A stretch of DNA of 11,524 nt from Bacillota bacterium (GCA_023439505.1 JAEXNR010000015.1:1-11524); one strand, 5' to 3'. Shown: positions 1 to 5,623, counted from the first letter of the stretch. Notes: a model not told the origin generated them from the sequence alone. Numbers and translations are program-made.

Positions 1-92
1 TGGATCCTGCGCAGGTATCGAGATTGCTATCTTTCTATTTCTTTATGGGGGCGCTGTTTCATTAAAATATATTACATAATAAGCCCGAAGGT
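1..92. repeat. Direct terminal repeat, left copy
   Basis: These 92 bases are identical to the last 92 bases of the window. They lie inside the coding sequence of the CFI-box-CTERM-like protein, and the reading frame is the same at both ends. This fits an assembly overlap from a circular molecule. It equally fits a contig whose ends fall in the same repeated gene segment. Confidence 0.97.
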
Positions 93-234
93 AGTATTGT
101 TGTTTGGTAAATCAAACTGGTTTCATAGCTTTTGGAAGTCAATTCTTGACCGCAAGATTTATAAGCTCAAACAAAAAGGTTATCAGGACACTCCATATAA
201 AGATCAATGTCATGATGGCGGGAACAAAACATAG
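1..234 (+). CDS. CFI-box-CTERM-like protein, C-terminal part (5' end lies at the right end of the window)
   Basis: This is an open frame from the first base to a TAG at 232-234, encoding 77 residues with no start of its own. It begins WILRRYRDCYLS and continues through a basic and aromatic stretch (RCFIKIYYIISPKVV, then KSNWFHSFWKSILDRK) to a polar tail ending GGNKT. This is the pattern of the C-terminal domain of proteins annotated as CFI-box-CTERM, where a Cys-aromatic-Ile-Ala-Thr box is followed by a conserved Arg/Trp-rich region. The box itself is at 11385-11417, on the other side of the junction. Joined through the 92-bp overlap, the two parts give one uninterrupted frame of at least 258 codons. 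I know of no established function for this family. The assignment is by remembered sequence pattern and was not searched. Confidence 0.7.
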   Translation, partial: WILRRYRDCYLSISLWGRCFIKIYYIISPKVVLLFGKSNWFHSFWKSILDRKIYKLKQKGYQDTPYKDQCHDGGNKT

Positions 235-299
235 TTTTTTCTATGCCTACCCTTTCAAAAGAACCTTGAAAATTTAATATTTTACAGTACAGTAGAGAT

Positions 300-328
300 T
301 TGGTTCAAATTTGTATTACTGTTATTAT
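300..328 (+). promoter_or_regulatory. Probable promoter of the VanZ-RDD gene
   Basis: A -35-like TTGGTT at 300-305 and a TATTAT -10 at 323-328 are separated by 17 bases, about 48 bases before the start codon. The -35 is weak, but spacing and position suit a sigma-A promoter. Confidence 0.45.
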
Positions 329-376
329 GCCATACTGAAGAAAATATGAAATAATAAATTTATTAGGAGAAGAGAA

Positions 377-1468
377 ATGAGTGTATATTTAAATCCGATT
401 GCCAACGGTATTTTGGTTTTTATGTTAATCATATATATGTCATTTATCCCGATACTGGTTCATCAGTATCGAACTTACGGAGTGGTAAGAATTCGTGGAA
501 GTATCGTTGCAGCTTCTTTTGCTTTATATATGATCACGGCTTGGTTCATGACGCTTCTTCCGTTACCTTCCTTTGAATCTGTAAACAACATGAAACATAT
601 TCAACCGAACTTAAGACCATTTTTGTTTATCAAAACCTTTATGGATAACTCGGGTTTTGCTTTTACAGATCCAGGAACCTGGCTTCCAGCCTTGCGCAGT
701 TCCTCCTTTTATACCGTGGCATTTAATGTGGTCTTGACGATTCCCTTTGGAGTATATTTAAGAAAATATTTTAAGTTTTCTTTATCATGGATCGCTGTTT
801 TGGGCTTACTCTTAAGCTTGTTCTATGAATTTACACAGTATACCGGAATTTATGGTATTTATCCGCGCGCATACCGCTTTGCAGATGTAGATGATTTGAT
901 GATCAATACGCTAGGAGCAATGTTAGGGTATTATTTTGCAGGCTGTATTGACAGGTATCTACCCAATCCTGCCAATGATCGAGAGATAAGTACGGAAAGG
1001 GTAAGCATATTAAGAAGAGTTCTTTCCTTACTCATAGATGCTGTCATCATAAAAGGTATGCATGTACTGAGTATGTTAATACTATATAGAAATGCAGATA
1101 ATGAGGCGTTGTCTGTGGGATTATTTCTGGTCTCTGAAGCTGTTGTATTACTATTGATTCCCCTATTAACCGAGCGGAAACAGACTTTTGGTATGCTTCT
1201 TTTGAAGATTTATCTTCGGGATCGGAAAGGATCATGCGCGAAGACATCCTCGATTTTGCTACGTAATCTATTTATCGGAGTATGGATTTATTCATATTAT
1301 GGAAGTGAAGGGCGGCTTCCAAGTCTTGGATTTGAGATTGTTATCTTTCAGCTCCTTTTCATCTTTTGGTTATTGCTGCTCATCATCAAAAGTATATCAC
1401 AAAGAAGGCTATGCTTTTACTGGGAACAATGGTTTGATGCATACCTTAAGGTGTATCATCCTTGCTGA
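377..1468 (+). CDS. VanZ-RDD fusion membrane protein
   Basis: This is a 363-residue integral membrane protein with two known domain types. Residues about 35-195 match the VanZ-like family, including its typical segment of a helix, FYEFTQY, an aromatic loop (YRFADVDDLMINTLGAMLGY) and another helix. Residues about 208-345 look like an RDD domain: LRRVLSLLIDAVII at the start, then a TFGMLLLKIYLRD turn and two more hydrophobic helices. VanZ proteins are linked to low-level teicoplanin resistance and to other cell-envelope phenotypes. RDD proteins are membrane proteins of mostly unknown role, some implicated in ion exchange. VanZ-RDD fusions are common in Clostridia, so the fusion looks normal and the substrate is unknown. 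The start at 377 is supported by AGGAGA at 364-369. The gene stands alone, and no convincing plus-strand terminator follows it: the hairpin at 1504-1529 has its T-tract on the minus side. Confidence 0.88.
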   Translation: MSVYLNPIANGILVFMLIIYMSFIPILVHQYRTYGVVRIRGSIVAASFALYMITAWFMTLLPLPSFESVNNMKHIQPNLRPFLFIKTFMDNSGFAFTDPGTWLPALRSSSFYTVAFNVVLTIPFGVYLRKYFKFSLSWIAVLGLLLSLFYEFTQYTGIYGIYPRAYRFADVDDLMINTLGAMLGYYFAGCIDRYLPNPANDREISTERVSILRRVLSLLIDAVIIKGMHVLSMLILYRNADNEALSVGLFLVSEAVVLLLIPLLTERKQTFGMLLLKIYLRDRKGSCAKTSSILLRNLFIGVWIYSYYGSEGRLPSLGFEIVIFQLLFIFWLLLLIIKSISQRRLCFYWEQWFDAYLKVYHPC

Positions 1469-1503
1469 AATTCAAATGAGTTCTCGTGATATGACTAAAA
1501 AAC

Positions 1504-1529
1504 AGCCCACTATGCCATTGTAGTGGGCT
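1504..1529 (-). terminator. Terminator of the GntR-ABC operon
   Basis: AGCCCACTA (1504-1512) and TAGTGGGCT (1521-1529) form a perfect 9-bp stem with an 8-base loop. A run of A at 1497-1502 on plus becomes a U-tract directly after the hairpin on minus. It therefore ends minus-strand transcripts and lies 14 bases past the stop of the small membrane peptide gene. Confidence 0.85.
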
Positions 1530-1543
1530 ATGCGAACAAAATA

Positions 1544-1651
1544 TTATTTATATATCAAGATAACTATACCAACTGCTAATAAAATAAGAGTACAAATAAT
1601 TAATCCAATTCTTTGGCTTTTACTTAACTTGTTAAATATTTTAATGTACAT
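1544..1651 (-). CDS. 35-residue single-pass membrane peptide, last gene of the ABC operon
   Basis: This short frame on minus starts ATG at 1651 and stops TAA at 1544-1546. A near-ideal Shine-Dalgarno AGGAGGAGA lies at 1656-1664, seven bases after its AGGAGG core. The product starts MYIKIFNKLSKSQRIG, a basic amphipathic N-terminus. One hydrophobic helix follows (residues about 15-33, LIICTLILLAVGIVILI) and it ends YK. The gene sits between the permease stop (1690) and the operon terminator (1529), so it is almost certainly co-transcribed with the repressor, ATPase and permease. The basic N-terminus suggests an N-in orientation. A role as a transporter accessory or regulatory subunit is inferred from position. 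A small toxic or signalling peptide is also possible. I recognise no family. Confidence 0.68.
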   Translation of the reverse strand: MYIKIFNKLSKSQRIGLIICTLILLAVGIVILIYK

Positions 1652-1689
1652 ATACTCTCCTCCTGAGAAATACCGGAATAGCTCCTTTA

Positions 1690-2361
1690 CTAGAACAGAT
1701 TTCTGTGACTAAAAAATAATTTAGATATTTTAATTGATATATAATATATAATGAATACAATAATTAACAGAATAGCATTTAAATATAACGGCCCCAAAGC
1801 ACTTACAAAATTAGATATATCATCAATCAATTGCCATGTTGCCAGAAAATCTTTTGCTAATACTGAAAAGGAAATTGCCAAAGCAAAAATCCCCATTAAA
1901 ACAAATCGATAAATGCCAGCTGCACGAATGTATCCAATCTTATAAACCACCGGAAGATAAGAAGAAATCAGTATAACAAATATCATAACCATTGATAAAA
2001 AAGCTGTTGATGATAATGTATTATTTGTCTTCCATATATTATTGACAACAAATATTTTGCTTACAACAGAACATACTATCGTAGTTACAGTAAGCATAAT
2101 GGCTGTCGAAACATATTTTGAATAAACTATTATTTCTTTTTTTATAGGCAGTGAAACTAAAAGTCTTAATGTATTATTCGTTTCATCTTCATATAGTGAA
2201 CGATCCAAAAACCCATAAATAATCGGAAACATGGCTAATACGAATAAAATCTGCTGTTCTAATACAAAAGCAAATATAAACAAAAAGAGCAATGTAGCTA
2301 TAAGATATCTGAACAGAGACTTTCTCTGTATTGAAAAGTCTTTTATTATAAGACCAATCAT
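1690..2361 (-). CDS. ABC-2 type transporter permease
   Basis: This 223-residue hydrophobic protein has about six predicted membrane helices, at residues roughly 17-35, 37-52, 85-105, 118-138, 150-170 and 190-212. A cytoplasmic loop with SLYEDETNNTLRLLVSLPIKK lies after the second helix. An acidic patch followed by a short LPI motif is typical of small ABC-2 permeases in GntR-regulated (YtrB/YtrC-like or bacitracin-type) exporters. It would form a homodimer with the upstream ATPase. The ATG lies two bases after the ATPase stop (2364-2366), and GGATGGTGA just upstream is the only ribosome site, so translational coupling is likely. The substrate cannot be read from the sequence. Family relatives act in cell-envelope stress or export of antimicrobial peptides, which is a loose guide only. 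Confidence 0.82.
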   Translation of the reverse strand: MIGLIIKDFSIQRKSLFRYLIATLLFLFIFAFVLEQQILFVLAMFPIIYGFLDRSLYEDETNNTLRLLVSLPIKKEIIVYSKYVSTAIMLTVTTIVCSVVSKIFVVNNIWKTNNTLSSTAFLSMVMIFVILISSYLPVVYKIGYIRAAGIYRFVLMGIFALAISFSVLAKDFLATWQLIDDISNFVSALGPLYLNAILLIIVFIIYYISIKISKLFFSHRNLF

Positions 2362-2363
2362 AT

Positions 2364-3245
2364 CTATTCACCATCCTTTACAAACCATATTAATAATTCA
2401 TCCAGGGTCACCCTCTCAATTATGAAGTTCCCCTTAGGATGTATCATATGAAATTCTGATGAAAATCTATCTACATCTCTAGTCAAACCACTAAATCCAA
2501 ATTTTCCCCTTCTTATCCCAATTAGTTGACTACCAAGAGTACTATCATATTCCTCGTTTGAAGCCTTAATGAGTTTCCATTCATTAAGAAGATTATCTTT
2601 TTCTTCAGATAAAATAATCTTACCTTTGTCAATATAGGTAACATAATCGGCGATTCTTTCTATATCTGATGTTATATGTGAGGACATGAATATGGAGCAT
2701 TCCCCATCCTGAATGGTTTCCATTAATATCTCCAGAATTTCCTCACGTACAATAGGATCTAATCCAGATGTTGGTTCATCCAAAATTAAAAGTCGAGGGT
2801 TATGTGATAGCGCTAAAGATAGTGATAATTTTACTTTCATACCTTTCGATAACTCTTTCAATTTCTTGTTTTTGTCAACAGAAAAACGTTGTAACAAATC
2901 ATTAAATCTGCGATGATCCCAATTGCTGTAATATCTGCCTATGAATTTCCCGGTCCATTCAACCGACATATCTTCATAGTAATATTGCTCCTCACCTACG
3001 TAACCTACCAAATTGCGAATTTCTTCCGATTGCTGTCTGCTATCCTTTCCAAAAATAGTAATTTCGCCTTTATTAAAATTGATGAAATTCATTATACACT
3101 TTATTGTTGTACTTTTACCCGCACCGTTTTGGCCAATAAATCCCATAATACTACCCTTAGGTATTCGAAAACTTATGTTATCAAGTGCGAATAGGTCAAA
3201 TACTTTGGATAATTCATTTACGACTAAAGCATCATTATATTTCAT
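2364..3245 (-). CDS. ABC transporter ATP-binding protein (YtrB/BcrA-like)
   Basis: This 293-residue ATPase powers the permease encoded next to it. It has Walker A GQNGAGKST (residues 38-46), the Q-loop region VGEEQYYYEDMSV (about 83-95), signature LSKGM (132-136), Walker B LLILDEP (152-158), D-loop SGLDP (160-164) and the switch histidine H190 in MSSH. The C-terminal 90 residues are less conserved, as in the family. The LSKGMKVKL signature is usual for ABC-2 exporters paired with GntR repressors. An upstream in-frame ATG at 3278 exists, but the ATG at 3245 has AGGAGG at 3252-3257 and is preferred. That Shine-Dalgarno overlaps the repressor stop (3256-3258), so the two genes are tightly coupled. 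All catalytic residues are present and the gene looks functional. Confidence 0.92.
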   Translation of the reverse strand: MKYNDALVVNELSKVFDLFALDNISFRIPKGSIMGFIGQNGAGKSTTIKCIMNFINFNKGEITIFGKDSRQQSEEIRNLVGYVGEEQYYYEDMSVEWTGKFIGRYYSNWDHRRFNDLLQRFSVDKNKKLKELSKGMKVKLSLSLALSHNPRLLILDEPTSGLDPIVREEILEILMETIQDGECSIFMSSHITSDIERIADYVTYIDKGKIILSEEKDNLLNEWKLIKASNEEYDSTLGSQLIGIRRGKFGFSGLTRDVDRFSSEFHMIHPKGNFIIERVTLDELLIWFVKDGE

Positions 3246-3255
3246 CTTTGTCCTC

Positions 3256-3639
3256 CTATTCCCCTTGTTTTCTTTCAAGTATCATAGTAAATTTTTGAAG
3301 TATTTCATCATCTTTCATCCCATGTAATCTGCATTCATCAATACCTGCTATAAAATATTGCTGTATTTTTTCAGTTTTAGCCTCTCTTAACAGTTGCGCC
3401 CATGTATCAGTTATAATAGATTCTTTACCTGCCCTGGTTAAAATATAACCGCCCGTTTCAAGATGTTCGTATGCTTTTTTAACTGTAATAACACTTATCA
3501 TAAGTTCTTTTGCTAGGGCACGGATTGAAGGTAGTATAGTACCAGGTTTCATATCACCGCTAACTATTTGTGCTATAATCTGCCTTTCTATCTGCTCATA
3601 GAGTGGGATTGCTTCATTATTTGAGACCGTAATAAACAA
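3256..3639 (-). CDS. GntR-family (YtrA-type) transcriptional repressor
   Basis: A 127-residue regulator with an N-terminal winged helix-turn-helix at residues about 8-78. The segments IPLYEQIERQII, GTILPSIRALAKEL, SVITVKKAYEHLETGGYI and the RAG wing turn are classic GntR. The short C-terminal helical tail (about 50 residues, no FCD or UTRA ligand domain) is typical of the YtrA subfamily, which usually represses the ABC transporter operon it belongs to. The start is chosen as TTG at 3639. AGGAGG at 3649-3654 precedes it by nine bases, whereas the ATG at 3660 overlaps that site and has none of its own. It is the first gene of the four-gene minus operon and is probably autoregulated through the palindrome at 3661-3684. 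The inducer is unknown; in this subfamily it is often a cell-envelope antibiotic or stress. Confidence 0.88.
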   Translation of the reverse strand: MFITVSNNEAIPLYEQIERQIIAQIVSGDMKPGTILPSIRALAKELMISVITVKKAYEHLETGGYILTRAGKESIITDTWAQLLREAKTEKIQQYFIAGIDECRLHGMKDDEILQKFTMILERKQGE

Positions 3640-3660
3640 ACAATTCACCCTCCTTTTCAT

Positions 3661-3684
3661 CTGTATATATGTTTATATGCACAG
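3661..3684 (-). promoter_or_regulatory. Candidate operator of the GntR repressor
   Basis: CTGTATATAT (3661-3670) and ATATGCACAG (3675-3684) form an inverted repeat matching at 8 of 10 positions around a 4-base centre. It overlaps the -10 edge and the transcription start of the operon promoter, the right place for a repressor. Assignment to this GntR protein is inferred from position. Confidence 0.5.
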
Positions 3685-3711
3685 TATATAACAGTGTTAA
3701 GTATCTGTCAA
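3683..3711 (-). promoter_or_regulatory. Sigma-A promoter of the GntR-ABC operon
   Basis: On minus, a perfect -35 TTGACA (3711-3706) and a -10 TATACT (3688-3683) are separated by exactly 17 bases, about 44 bases before the TTG start. This is a strong promoter and would need a repressor to be held off. Confidence 0.85.
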
Positions 3712-3803
3712 GTATGATAACTACTTTTCAAGTAATTTGAAAAATAATGAAAAGCGTAAAGGAGCAAAAGATTTAAAAATGGCCAACTCAGCCAAAACCA
3801 TGG

Positions 3804-3832
3804 TTGATAGCTATTTAATAGCATGATATAAT
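3804..3832 (+). promoter_or_regulatory. Promoter of the coiled-coil protein gene, palindrome in its spacer
   Basis: TTGATA (3804-3809) and TATAAT (3827-3832) are 17 bases apart, 24 bases before the ATG. The spacer holds a perfect 13-base palindrome, GCTATTTAATAGC (3810-3822), between the two promoter boxes, which could be a repressor site. Confidence 0.75.
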
Positions 3833-3856
3833 ATAACCAATGGAGGTATAAACAGT

Positions 3857-4147
3857 ATGAATAATGATGAATTGATTTTAGAAATGCTATCAGAATTAAA
3901 AAATGATATGTCTGGCATAAAGGAGTCTATTAATAACATTGACAAGAGAACAACGAGAATTGAATTACATCTTGAAAATGTAACAGATAAAAATATATCA
4001 CTTATGATGGAACAATATACGCCAAACACGCAAGAGCTTAAATCCAATACAGCTGATATTGAAAAGCTGCTTTTTGATGTAGATAATCTAAAACGCGTAG
4101 CTATTTCTCATAGTAATGAAATAAACAGATTAATAAAAAACAAATAA
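3857..4147 (+). CDS. Small coiled-coil protein, function unknown
   Basis: A 96-residue acidic and polar protein with no membrane segment or signal peptide. Residues about 4-50 (ELILEMLSELKNDMSGIKESINNIDKRTTRIELHLENV) and 60-93 carry a heptad-like spacing of I/L/V and look like two coiled-coil helices. They are split by a short QYTPNTQE linker. Proteins of this kind are frequent in Clostridia and usually remain hypothetical. GGAGG at 3842-3846 lies ten bases before the ATG. It has its own promoter (3804-3832), and a REP-like element begins six bases after its stop. It diverges from the GntR operon, so the palindrome at 3810-3822 could be a site for another regulator. Self-association is likely; any further role is unknown. 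Confidence 0.7.
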   Translation: MNNDELILEMLSELKNDMSGIKESINNIDKRTTRIELHLENVTDKNISLMMEQYTPNTQELKSNTADIEKLLFDVDNLKRVAISHSNEINRLIKNK

Positions 4148-4152
4148 GCAAA

Positions 4153-4166
4153 GGTGACAGGTACCG
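4153..4166 (+). repeat. REP-like element 1 (GGTGACAGGTACCG)
   Basis: GGTGACAGGTACCG starts six bases after the stop of the coiled-coil gene. It differs by one base from the copy at 5716 and shares the CAGGTACCG core with the longer elements at 4374, 5151 and 5814. GGTGACAGGYACCG sequences are familiar as REP elements that go with REP-associated tyrosine transposases, and the remains of such a gene lie at 4399-4875. Confidence 0.7.
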
Positions 4167-4373
4167 TTTACCGTTTAAAATGTTAACTCGGATAATGCAA
4201 AACTAAAACTTTATGGTCGCGCAGAAGCAAGGAAACCTCTTCCTATGCGCAAAGGAAGTAACCAGAAAATTGATTCCGATATATAAGAGAAGGAACTTGC
4301 AGTATCTTTATATTCACAGAGCCACTTGGAGGTATCCGACATGCCAGTGCTCGCAACCAGCGTACTAATTTGA

Positions 4374-4398
4374 ACATTGTACCAGGTACCGATATTAC
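4374..4398 (+). repeat. REP-like element 2 (TTGTACCAGGTACCGATA)
   Basis: This 25-base element is identical to 5151-5175 and 22 of its bases recur at 5814-5835. It contains the imperfect palindrome GGTACC-like core (GTACCAGGTACC). It lies just before the transposase pseudogene, so this copy and the one at 5151 bracket the RAYT-ComM remnants as direct repeats. Confidence 0.85.
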
Positions 4399-4875
4399 AC
4401 AAAAAAACTATTTCCATTTTCACTTCATAGCTATTGTCTTATGACCAATCATGTTCATTTACAAACTAGAAACGCTGGATAAAGAAATCTGGCATATCAT
4501 GCGGCGTATCTGCCTGATCTACACCAAATATTTCAATGAAAAATATCAGCTTGCAGGGCATCTCTTCCAGGGTCGTTATCATGCAGTCATTGTAGAAGAC
4601 GACGGATATCTCCTTCAAACCAGCCGCCATATCCACCTTAATCCGGTAAAGGCCTGTATGGTAGACCGACCCGCTGACTATCCTTGGAGTAGTTATACAA
4701 CATACTTGGGTATGCAGGCAAGCTCATTGATCACCGTAGAGAAAATTCTTGGATTTTCAGGTATAACAGCCGGGAGTTATATCAAAACTTTGTGGAAGAC
4801 GTTTCACTCGTCGATCCAAGAGAAAAAGTCATTCAGGAAAGCATGGGGGAAAATGAACAATGGCTACCATGGTAA
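4399..4875 (+). pseudogene. REP-associated tyrosine transposase (RAYT, Y1/HUH type), degraded
   Basis: This is the middle and C-terminal part of a single-strand DNA transposase of the IS200/IS605-like Y1 superfamily, whose normal role is to nick and spread REP elements. The HUH motif is in one frame (MTNHVHL, with His-Val-His at 4450-4458). The rest of the catalytic domain is in another: IYTKYFNEKYQLAGHLFQGRYH, then HIHLNPVKACMV and YPWSSYTTYLG. After about 4770 the family-like C-terminus (NFVEDVSLVDPREK, ending NEQWLPW) is in a third frame, with TAA at 4873-4875. At least three indels therefore break it, and the first 60 or so residues are missing. It is not functional. It is flanked by REP-like elements, as expected for a RAYT. 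Its last codons overlap the start of the ComM fragment. Confidence 0.8.
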
Positions 4876-5150
4876 AAAGTTTTGCTATTGCAGGTATCGA
4901 TGGATATCCTGTAGAAATTGAAACTGATACCCTACATGGATAAGCGATGATTTCCATTATCGGTCTTGGTGATCAGGCTGTGAAAGAAGCGGGTGAAAGA
5001 ATTCAGGCATCTATGATCTACAGCGGTTATACCATTCCTGCCAAGAAAATCATTATTAATCTGGCACCCGGCAACCGTAAGAAGAAGGGTTCTCATTATG
5101 ATTTGGCAATGGCAATAGGACTCTTACAGCAGTCTAAGCAAATCATTTAG
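4869..5150 (+). pseudogene. ComM/YifB N-terminal fragment (Mg-chelatase-like AAA ATPase)
   Basis: The frame from ATG 4869 reads MVKSFAIAGIDGYPVEIETD, which matches the start of YifB/ComM proteins. A nonsense TAA follows at 4941-4943 where a Gln or Lys codon is expected. The same frame then resumes with ISIIGLGDQAVKEAGERIQA and IIINLAPGNRKKKGSHYDLAMAIGLL, the conserved N-terminal ChlI domain. It ends at TAG 5148-5150, giving about 93 codons against roughly 500 in full-length proteins. The whole AAA ATPase part is missing. A REP-like element starts on the very next base (5151), so the truncation probably came with REP insertion or recombination between REP copies. Intact ComM helps branch migration during natural transformation; this copy cannot. 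Confidence 0.82.
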
Positions 5151-5175
5151 ACATTGTACCAGGTACCGATATTAC
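5151..5175 (+). repeat. REP-like element 3, identical to element 2
   Basis: It is a 25-base perfect direct copy of 4374-4398. It begins on the base after the stop of the truncated ComM fragment. A partial REP head in the opposite orientation (CTGTCACC, 5213-5220) follows 37 bases later, hinting at a former paired REP unit. Confidence 0.85.
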
Positions 5176-5256
5176 TTTTCATATTACTTTCATTCTTTCA
5201 CCATTCTTTCAGCTGTCACCGGTATTTTTTGGTAATTCAGGCACGTCAAAAAAACC

Positions 5257-5285
5257 TTGAATTTACTAATGATTTATGTTATATT
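5257..5285 (+). promoter_or_regulatory. Promoter of the antisense antitoxin RNA
   Basis: TTGAAT (5257-5262) and TATATT (5280-5285) are 17 bases apart. They point into the 3' end of the toxin gene and predict a start near 5292. There is no start codon with a ribosome site in the short transcript that follows, in line with a non-coding RNA. Confidence 0.72.
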
Positions 5286-5291
5286 AAAAGT

Positions 5292-5391
5292 AAAGAAAGC
5301 ACCCACTCCAAAGTGGATGCTCCGAGCAAAAGTGTTAATGTCCTTACGGACACCGCCTCTCCTGTGGGTCAGACAGGAGGGGCATTTTTAT
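5292..5391 (+). ncRNA. Predicted type I antitoxin RNA (about 100 nt), antisense to the toxin mRNA 3' end
   Basis: A short transcript is predicted from the promoter at 5257-5285 to the terminator at 5355-5393. It folds into three successive hairpins: around 5302-5318 (CCACT/AGTGG), 5339-5352 (TGTCC, TTAC loop, GGACA) and the terminator. It is fully complementary to the 3' untranslated part of the toxin mRNA, and its tail reaches the toxin stop codon (5388-5390). This is the arrangement of known Firmicutes type I systems such as TxpA/RatA, where the RNA pairs with the toxin mRNA 3' end and triggers decay. The mechanism here is inferred; the promoter, hairpins and overlap are read directly. Confidence 0.68.
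5299..5320 (-). terminator. Terminator of the toxin mRNA
   Basis: On minus, GCATCCACT and AGTGGGTGC form a 9-bp stem with a TTGG loop, followed by TTTCTTTACTTTT. One pair is U-G on minus but C-A on plus, so only the minus transcript forms the full stem. It would end the toxin mRNA near 5286-5290. Confidence 0.75.
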
Positions 5392-5393
5392 TT
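5355..5393 (+). terminator. Terminator of the antitoxin RNA
   Basis: GCCTCTCCTGT (5355-5365) and ACAGGAGGGGC (5373-5383) give an 11-bp stem with a 7-base loop and the tail ATTTTTATTT. The pair T58-G80 is a wobble in the plus RNA but A-C in the minus RNA, so the terminator is tuned to the plus strand and the toxin mRNA can read through. Confidence 0.82.
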
Positions 5394-5504
5394 GCGCTTG
5401 TTTCTCTTATCGAGAAAGGTAAGCAACGCAACAATTAATCCGCCAAAGGAAATCAACAAAGCCAATATTCCTAAGAAAATCATAATGATTTCATATGCTG
5501 TCAT
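5388..5504 (-). CDS. Hol_Tox-type small membrane toxin (putative holin-like toxin, type I)
   Basis: A 38-residue peptide starts MTAYEIIMIFLGILALLIS, followed by a glycine pair, a second hydrophobic stretch and the basic tail FLDKRNKRK. One membrane helix (about residues 6-29) plus the short polar MTAYE start and Lys/Arg tail is the layout of the putative holin-like toxin family (Hol_Tox) of Firmicutes. Such peptides insert into the membrane and depolarise it when overproduced. The ATG (5502-5504) has the strong site GGGAGG at 5513-5518. The gene has its own promoter (5595-5623) and a predicted antisense RNA from the opposite strand overlapping its 3' end. No codon is broken, so unlike its RAYT and ComM neighbours it looks intact. 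Confidence 0.85.
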   Translation of the reverse strand: MTAYEIIMIFLGILALLISFGGLIVALLTFLDKRNKRK

Positions 5505-5512
5505 TTGCGCCA

Positions 5513-5561
5513 CCTCCCTTCCTATGTATTCCGGTTATCCGGTTTTCATTGGCTCGGGAGG
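5513..5561 (-). promoter_or_regulatory. Toxin leader able to hide its Shine-Dalgarno sequence
   Basis: On minus, ACCTCCC (reading from 5562 to 5556) can pair over 7 bp with GGGAGGT (5518 to 5512), the toxin ribosome site. A second hairpin, CCGG(ATAA)CCGG near 5531-5542, lies between them. The full-length toxin mRNA may therefore be poorly translated until refolded or processed, as known for other type I toxin mRNAs. The pairing is seen; the effect is inferred. Confidence 0.5.
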
Positions 5562-5594
5562 TTACCACCCTGTCATGGGTACTTTCTTGAAACG

Positions 5595-5623
5595 ATTGTA
5601 ACACATCTACTGGTAGTTTTCAA
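5595..5623 (-). promoter_or_regulatory. Promoter of the toxin gene
   Basis: On minus, TTGAAA (5623-5618) and TACAAT (5600-5595) are 17 bases apart, and TG one base before the -10 makes it an extended -10. The start is predicted near 5588, leaving a leader of about 84 bases. Confidence 0.75.

Noticed and set aside
1530..1712. A 60-codon plus-strand frame over the small membrane peptide.
   Set aside because: It has no ribosome site and is antisense to the minus-strand peptide gene, which has an excellent site; it is a shadow.
3748..3826. Two tiny frames upstream of the coiled-coil gene (for example MANSAKTMVDSYLIA).
   Set aside because: They are under 20 codons and the second one overlaps the promoter boxes of the next gene.
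4190..4370. A nearly open frame on plus (RAEARKPLPMRKG, then a stop, then SLYSQSHLEVSDMPVL) that looks like degraded coding DNA.
   Set aside because: It has an internal stop, no start with a ribosome site and matches no family I recognise. It may be a remnant inside the REP unit but cannot be supported as a gene.
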